DNA of 64,000 nt from Amphiura filiformis (Eukaryota; Echinodermata; Ophiuroidea; Amphilepidida; Amphiuridae), in NCBI RefSeq assembly GCF_039555335.1, contig NC_092642.1, forward strand, positions 22,611,262 through 22,675,261, written 5' to 3'. Of the stretch, positions 59,893 through 64,000 are shown piece after piece (the first letter of the stretch is position 1; every line of letters begins with the position of its first letter). The translations under genes were made by a program, and so were the position numbers. Under the pieces are notes generated by a model. That model was not told the DNA's origin and did not search any database. It was given only the letters and a program-made list of their open reading frames with translations.

Positions 59893-60387
59893 TTGCTCAT
59901 AGTTGTAGATATAACCATTTTGGTGATCGTGACATGCAATTTTTCTCATTTTCCCGGCCACTTTGGAAATGTTCAAGCTTCTTTATTTTCAATATTATTC
60001 AACTTTTACTCGTTTTTTGTTCTTTGCACAAATGTTTGGTTTCTTATCCGTGATCATGGTACACAATTTAAGCAAAAAACGACCCGTGTCTCCCATTTCT
60101 GGAGCTATTTCGCTAAAACATGTTTGCCGGCCAAATTTTCAACATTTAGTTACGTAACCCGTGTTCACCAACCCGTAAAAAATTTCTATCGAACAAAAGA
60201 GGTCACGAAGTTGCCGTCGTACTGTATAAAACAATATTTATTGTTTACAATTCTGATGTGGCCGATTTTCCCGGCCGATTCTGCACCGGGGTTTTGCATC
60301 AACTGGGGAAATCCAAACACGCAAGTCGATAAAAAGAACAGATGTGAAAACCGATCAGGACCCACAGTTGCTGCAACCAGTGATTGA
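59893..60387 (+). CDS. Unrecognised 164-codon open frame
   Basis: The frame begins at a non-ATG codon (tTG) in the right arm of the inverted repeat. It encodes a hydrophobic stretch (VVDITILVIVTCNFSHF), a second one (FSILFNFYSFFVLCTNVWFL) and a polar tail. The mirrored - strand frame at 58541-58356 gives a related peptide (VIVTCIFSHFLGYF ... TTRVCHFF against VIVTCNFSHFPGHF ... TTRVSHFW). No family recognised. It may be a fragment of an element gene or a by-product of duplication. Confidence 0.25.
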   Translation: MLIVVDITILVIVTCNFSHFPGHFGNVQASLFSILFNFYSFFVLCTNVWFLIRDHGTQFKQKTTRVSHFWSYFAKTCLPAKFSTFSYVTRVHQPVKNFYRTKEVTKLPSYCIKQYLLFTILMWPIFPADSAPGFCINWGNPNTQVDKKNRCENRSGPTVAATSD

Positions 60388-60710
60388 TGAATAGACGTGT
60401 TGTACGTAATTTGTAATAGGTGCTGATGAACATGCATAACGAATTTGTCCGTTTTCGTGGTAAGTACGACTACAAAAGCAGTATTAAAAAACGTACTGTT
60501 TTTGAAGAAAGTGTCGTGAATGTCTGTACATATTTAGTACATTTAAAAGAATTTTCAACTTTTGTCTTGGGCAAAATAATATGGACGGATCTCTTGTGAT
60601 ACCACGAATCTGGTTATTTGTACAGTCATGTTGATACGCTGGTTGATACATGTGGAACTTCCCTTCCCTCATACTTCCCTTTTGTCTAGAAATAGCGATG
60701 ATGTCATCTT

Positions 60711-60750
60711 TAGTGACGTCACATCATGGGAAATTCCCAGTGCGTTAAAT
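60711..60750 (+). promoter_or_regulatory. Candidate promoter: CRE and palindromic kappa-B words before an ATG
   Basis: TGACGTCA (60714-60721) and GGGAAATTCCC (60728-60738) stand within 40 bp upstream of aaatATGGCGGAAG (60751). They match consensus sites for CREB/ATF and Rel/NF-kappa-B factors. Short sites also occur by chance, and no gene beyond a 23-codon frame could be traced. Confidence 0.35.
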
Positions 60751-60822
60751 ATGGCGGAAGACCAACCGTACACTGACTATTTTCTTTGTTTTATATTTTA
60801 TGAACGCATAAATTTCATGTAA
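60751..60822 (+). CDS. Very short possible start exon
   Basis: ATGGCGGAAGACC opens a 23-codon frame (MAEDQPYTDYFLCFIFYERI and three more) ending in TAA. The start context looks gene-like, but no donor or continuation is clear. Confidence 0.15.
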   Translation: MAEDQPYTDYFLCFIFYERINFM

Positions 60823-61638
60823 CAAACAATCGGATGTATTATGTATTAGTTGCGGAAAACTTTGGGGATGGTTGTTGATGGTAAGCGTTTGAAAAATTTA
60901 TTCATTTTACATGATAAGTTGATATGGTTCAAAATTCTGCACCTTTGCTTTGCCTTGGCTTTACCAGCTTTCAACAAACACGAGGCAATTCTACCTATTA
61001 TTATGTTTTGATGAATCCAAGTGTGTGAAAATATTGGATCCAAAACATAATAATGATAAAATTGGATGCCTTACGCCCAATATTTATTGGTCTTGCTATG
61101 AGTTGTGAAATATTGGACTCGACTACGTCTCGCCCAATTAATAGTTCGCAACGCAAACTTAAAAACCGGGCAAAACAGACACATCATTTATCAGTATGAC
61201 ATTTTCGTATTGGTGCTGCCCTATTTAAGTTTGCACTGAAGTGCCATCTCAATTTGGGTGCGCCGATTTGGATCATGTGCTAATGAATTTTTATTTATTC
61301 TGGATAAATAATAAAGTATTAATTACAATTTCAAGCATAGGTGTTTAGGCAAGAAGTACAAGAAGCTGCGTAATTAATATTATGACAAACATGCAACTAT
61401 TTAAGCCACAGGAGCCTTGTATTTTTTAGTGCAAACTCTAATTGAAATCATGCAATGACGTTGCACTAGCTTTTTGTATACAGATCATCCCGTACTAGCA
61501 GAGCTAAGTACGGTATGGGTCCCTCGTACTACCCAATTAAAGCTCATAGTCATAGCTCGACCAATAAATATGGGCATCTATAGATCTGCTGCGCATTCAA
61601 ATTGCATTGTTTTACATCGTAATTTCATATGTGTCCAT
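60823..61638. other. Unassigned sequence
   Basis: AT-rich; no gene or structured repeat supported. Confidence 0.4.
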
Positions 61639-62241
61639 GCTAATTATGTTTACGTAACATGAACTCACATGTTTTCAAGCAAATTCGCGGATATACTAAT
61701 ATAGGTGATCAACAGCGATCGGAATGGTACAAAAGTACAGATCGCATTGAACGCATTCAGCTTATTTCATATGAAATGATCTTTGGAAAAATGTGGCATA
61801 ATTTGTCATGGTGTTTGCGGAAATGCCATGCAGTAAAATACTATAAAAACGTATCATGATCATGATTGACAACTAAAAATTGGTGTGTCGTTCGTATATC
61901 CTCCGCTGTCAGTTTCTTATCCACTCACTATGACTATGTTACGTACGGTAACTGAAATGTGTTATGGCAAATTGCAATAAGTACCAGGCATGAGAATTTT
62001 CAGTTTAAAAACTGAATTCAGTTTTTTTTATAGTCAAAATTTCCGCAACTTTATTTAATTTCAGCCTGTTTTTGGTACTTTTTGCCCAATTTCACGCGCA
62101 TTTTCAGTTTTTTCAGTTTTTTTTAGGAAAGTGCAGTCTCATGCCTGAAGTACAATGAAATAATGAGTAGGGCGGGTTCCGGGGCGGGTTTCTTCTTCGT
62201 CTTACGTAACAGTACCGGGGTATTGTTCTCCAAAAACAAAA
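61639..62241 (+). repeat. Interspersed repeat, copy of 35500-35916 with an insertion
   Basis: Same order of words as the inverse copy at 35500-35916, interrupted at 61985-62147 by a small inverted-repeat element. Confidence 0.85.
61985..62147. mobile_element. 163-bp miniature element with 6-bp target duplication
   Basis: CAGGCATGAGA at the left and TCTCATGCCTG at the right are perfect 11-bp inverted repeats. AAGTAC flanks both sides (61979-61984 and 62148-62153) and occurs once at the same place in the uninterrupted repeat copy at 35500-35916. The interior is rich in TTTTCAGTTT. Confidence 0.92.
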
Positions 62242-62268
62242 TGTAGAATTTCTTCTCACCCGCATACA

Positions 62269-62697
62269 CTACTTAGCTTGCTCGAGAACTCTAGCCAAGA
62301 ATTTGCTCACCGATAGCTTCACATTCTAGGCTAGAGACCATTGCATTCAAAATCTAGTCGGATTCGCTGAAGCATGACACCGTGTAAGGCAATGGAAGTT
62401 CAGAAGTAAACACAGCCGATCACGACAGGCGATTGCATCAAAAATGTTGCTAAAATTACACTTCAGCAGAATTTTAGACTGTCCAAAATATGCAAATCTT
62501 GCCTAAAAGATACAGTTGACTCATCAAAATAACTTTCATCCAAATTTCAACATTAACAGAATAAATAACCTCCGGTGTAAAAAATTGCACCGCTGTCCGA
62601 CCGAAAAACCATAGAAAAGTAGGCCTACTCTAGCATCGAATGCGTAACTATCGTGTGCAAATTCGAAGCTAAGAGTTCTCGAGTAATACTTAGCACA
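62269..62697. mobile_element. Foldback element with about 50-bp diverged arms
   Basis: CTCGAGAACTCTAGCCAAGA..TTTGCTCACCGATAG at the left is matched by the complement at 62640-62690 with several differences. Non-coding centre. Confidence 0.6.
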
Positions 62698-62719
62698 GAA
62701 GAGTCAAACCCTGTGCACG

Positions 62720-63066
62720 TTAAAGCCTTAATGTATGATCTTTTTAAATTTTTAGATTTTTCTTTTTTCTTCCAAAATGATAATATGCAATCATTATAAA
62801 AGTTCCCAATACATTTGGACGCGAAGAAACAACATCATAAACTTCACCCCTATAACTCGAAATATCTCGCACTTTTTGGATTTGAGTGCGGCCTCAGAGT
62901 TAGTCTCTTACGCAGCCAGTTTGGTTACGCTCCCTCAACATGTGGACTGTGGAGGGAGCGTAACCAAACTGGCGCTAGTAGGAAACTATGATTTGCGATC
63001 TTTCAGAGTTCAGACATATTATCATAAAGGTATATTCTGAATAAAGATAGTACATTAAGGCTTTAA
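62720..63066. mobile_element. TTAA miniature element with a central perfect hairpin
   Basis: TTAAAGCCTTAATGTA at the left and TACATTAAGGCTTTAA at the right are perfect inverted repeats that include TTAA; similarity continues for about eight bases. The centre holds the 22-bp-arm hairpin at 62915-62973. 347 bp. Confidence 0.87.
62915..62973. repeat. Perfect hairpin, 22-bp arms, 15-nt loop
   Basis: CCAGTTTGGTTACGCTCCCT and its exact complement flank a 15-base loop. Looser pairing continues outward (TAGTCTCTTAC with GTAGGAAACTA). Confidence 0.9.
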
Positions 63067-64000
63067 GTGTCAGAGCTATTCGAAAATGATGGAGGACTAT
63101 CCTGGGTTTAGACTGTCCCACAGTCTCGGTTCCATCTCTGGGTAAATAATTATTATTTTAATTATTTATTATTATTATTTAATATTTATTATTTTAGAGC
63201 TAAAACCACCTTCTCCTTCACTCCAAGATTAAAACCAACACACCACTAAGCCCTAACTAATGGCAACAAAGTTATAGTGCTCCTGGAGCACTGTGCGTCG
63301 ACGAAAACTCAATTAATCTACAAACCAACTTGTTTATTTTTTTATAATAGCTCTCCTAATCCGAGACTGTTCCGCTTTGATAGTAAACTGACTTCCAAAT
63401 AATTATCAAGCTATGTAACATGACTGTGGCGCAATTATGATAGCCCCGCCCCATTGTTAATTCAAATATGGTAGGCACATAACATGCATGACCCACAATC
63501 CCCGAAATATGTCCTTGAAACGCTTTAGGCATCTTGAATGAAATCAAAAGTGTACTTTTAATGTGGATAAAAATGTTCAATATTTGGAATTAGAAGAAAG
63601 CTGCTCCACCAATTAACACTTTTCCCTTCCCCACCCCCCATCATTCAATGTTGCGACACTTTGGAGACACGCTGAACACATTTGCACGTTTCAACATTGC
63701 ACGGGGGCGTGAGGGGACTTATTTTCCCCCAACAGACGCTTTAATGTTTCAAGACGTATTTCGGGGATTGTCTGAGGCAATCGCTAAAATTAACATCTGA
63801 TTTTAAACTTTTGGCTGTAACTTTAAAACTACTTGATAGAATTACTCCAAATTTTCAATGAATATTAGTTAATGCAAAAGCTATGATGTGGATATAAAAT
63901 AAAACAACTAATTGTATCAATTTTGACTATATCGCCCTGCACTACAAGCAGGTTGCACCCATCACCTGTGTATGTCTACAATCATAGACTGATTACAATA
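63067..64000. other. Unassigned sequence
   Basis: A TTA/ATT-rich low-complexity stretch (63147-63198) and no supported gene. Confidence 0.4.

Larger units (their letters stand above)
58512..59952. repeat. Long inverted repeat with tRNA-like sequence in both arms
   Basis: Left arm 58512-59003 and right arm 59405-59952 are diverged reverse complements over about 490 bp; for example TTGGTGGAACAATCGAGTCG (left) and CGACTCGATTGTTCCACCAA (right) match exactly. The 400-bp spacer is unmatched. The inner end of each arm holds a tRNA-like block. It may be a foldback transposon or an inverted duplication. Confidence 0.88.

Overview
This is a eukaryotic, AT-rich, repeat-dense genomic window. Intron-containing genes, CR1/L2-like and Penelope-like retroelements, many TTAA-flanked and hAT-type miniature transposons, and constant recurrence of the palindromic word TAGGCCTA together suggest a marine invertebrate deuterostome (echinoderm or hemichordate). 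The species cannot be fixed from this sequence alone.

Two protein-coding genes can be supported. (1) On the + strand, about 7.1-14.95 kb, a TKL-type protein kinase exon (7094-7826) and a downstream NHL beta-propeller exon (14105-14950) appear to form one gene, with a small duplicated linker exon at 13237-13302. The kinase exon reads through only if two single-base losses in C runs are allowed for. (2) On the - strand, 29988-20328, is a complete six-exon APH1 gene (gamma-secretase subunit, 266 codons plus stop) with consensus splice sites and an exact 801-nt coding length. Its introns carry a hAT miniature element, several copies of a GGGCTATTCC family, and a 4-kb TTAA-bounded stretch in intron 1. 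Weak candidate first exons lie at 441-593, 28925-29038 and 60751.

The rest is mobile-element territory. 5.75-6.9 kb: a degenerate Penelope-like element on the - strand with RT/GIY-YIG coding remnants, inverted terminal copies and a hammerhead-like motif. 30.56-33.03 kb: three TTAA elements laid end to end, sharing single TTAA junctions. 40.7-43.8 kb: a TTAA element, a long-arm foldback element, a hAT miniature element and a TA-flanked one. 44.04-53.55 kb: a CR1/L2-like LINE on the - strand (APE endonuclease, RT with an internal deletion, 2A-like N-terminus), cut by a 5.8-kb insertion. 57.15-57.81 kb: a 660-bp GAAA microsatellite. 58.5-59.95 kb: a long inverted repeat with tRNA-like sequence in both arms. 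62.0-63.07 kb: further small foldback elements.

The most unusual object is the insertion at 47595-53387. Two sequences, A (138 bp) and B (146 bp), occur in the order A1 - 4.7 kb - B1A2 - 0.57 kb - B2, each pair identical. The same six bases, TAATAT, stand at all three junctions, and removing the insertion restores the LINE reading frame. This is the split-direct-repeat layout of Ngaro/PAT-type tyrosine-recombinase retrotransposons, but the interior has no recognisable coding sequence and carries a minisatellite. The best reading is a recent, non-autonomous, split-repeat element.
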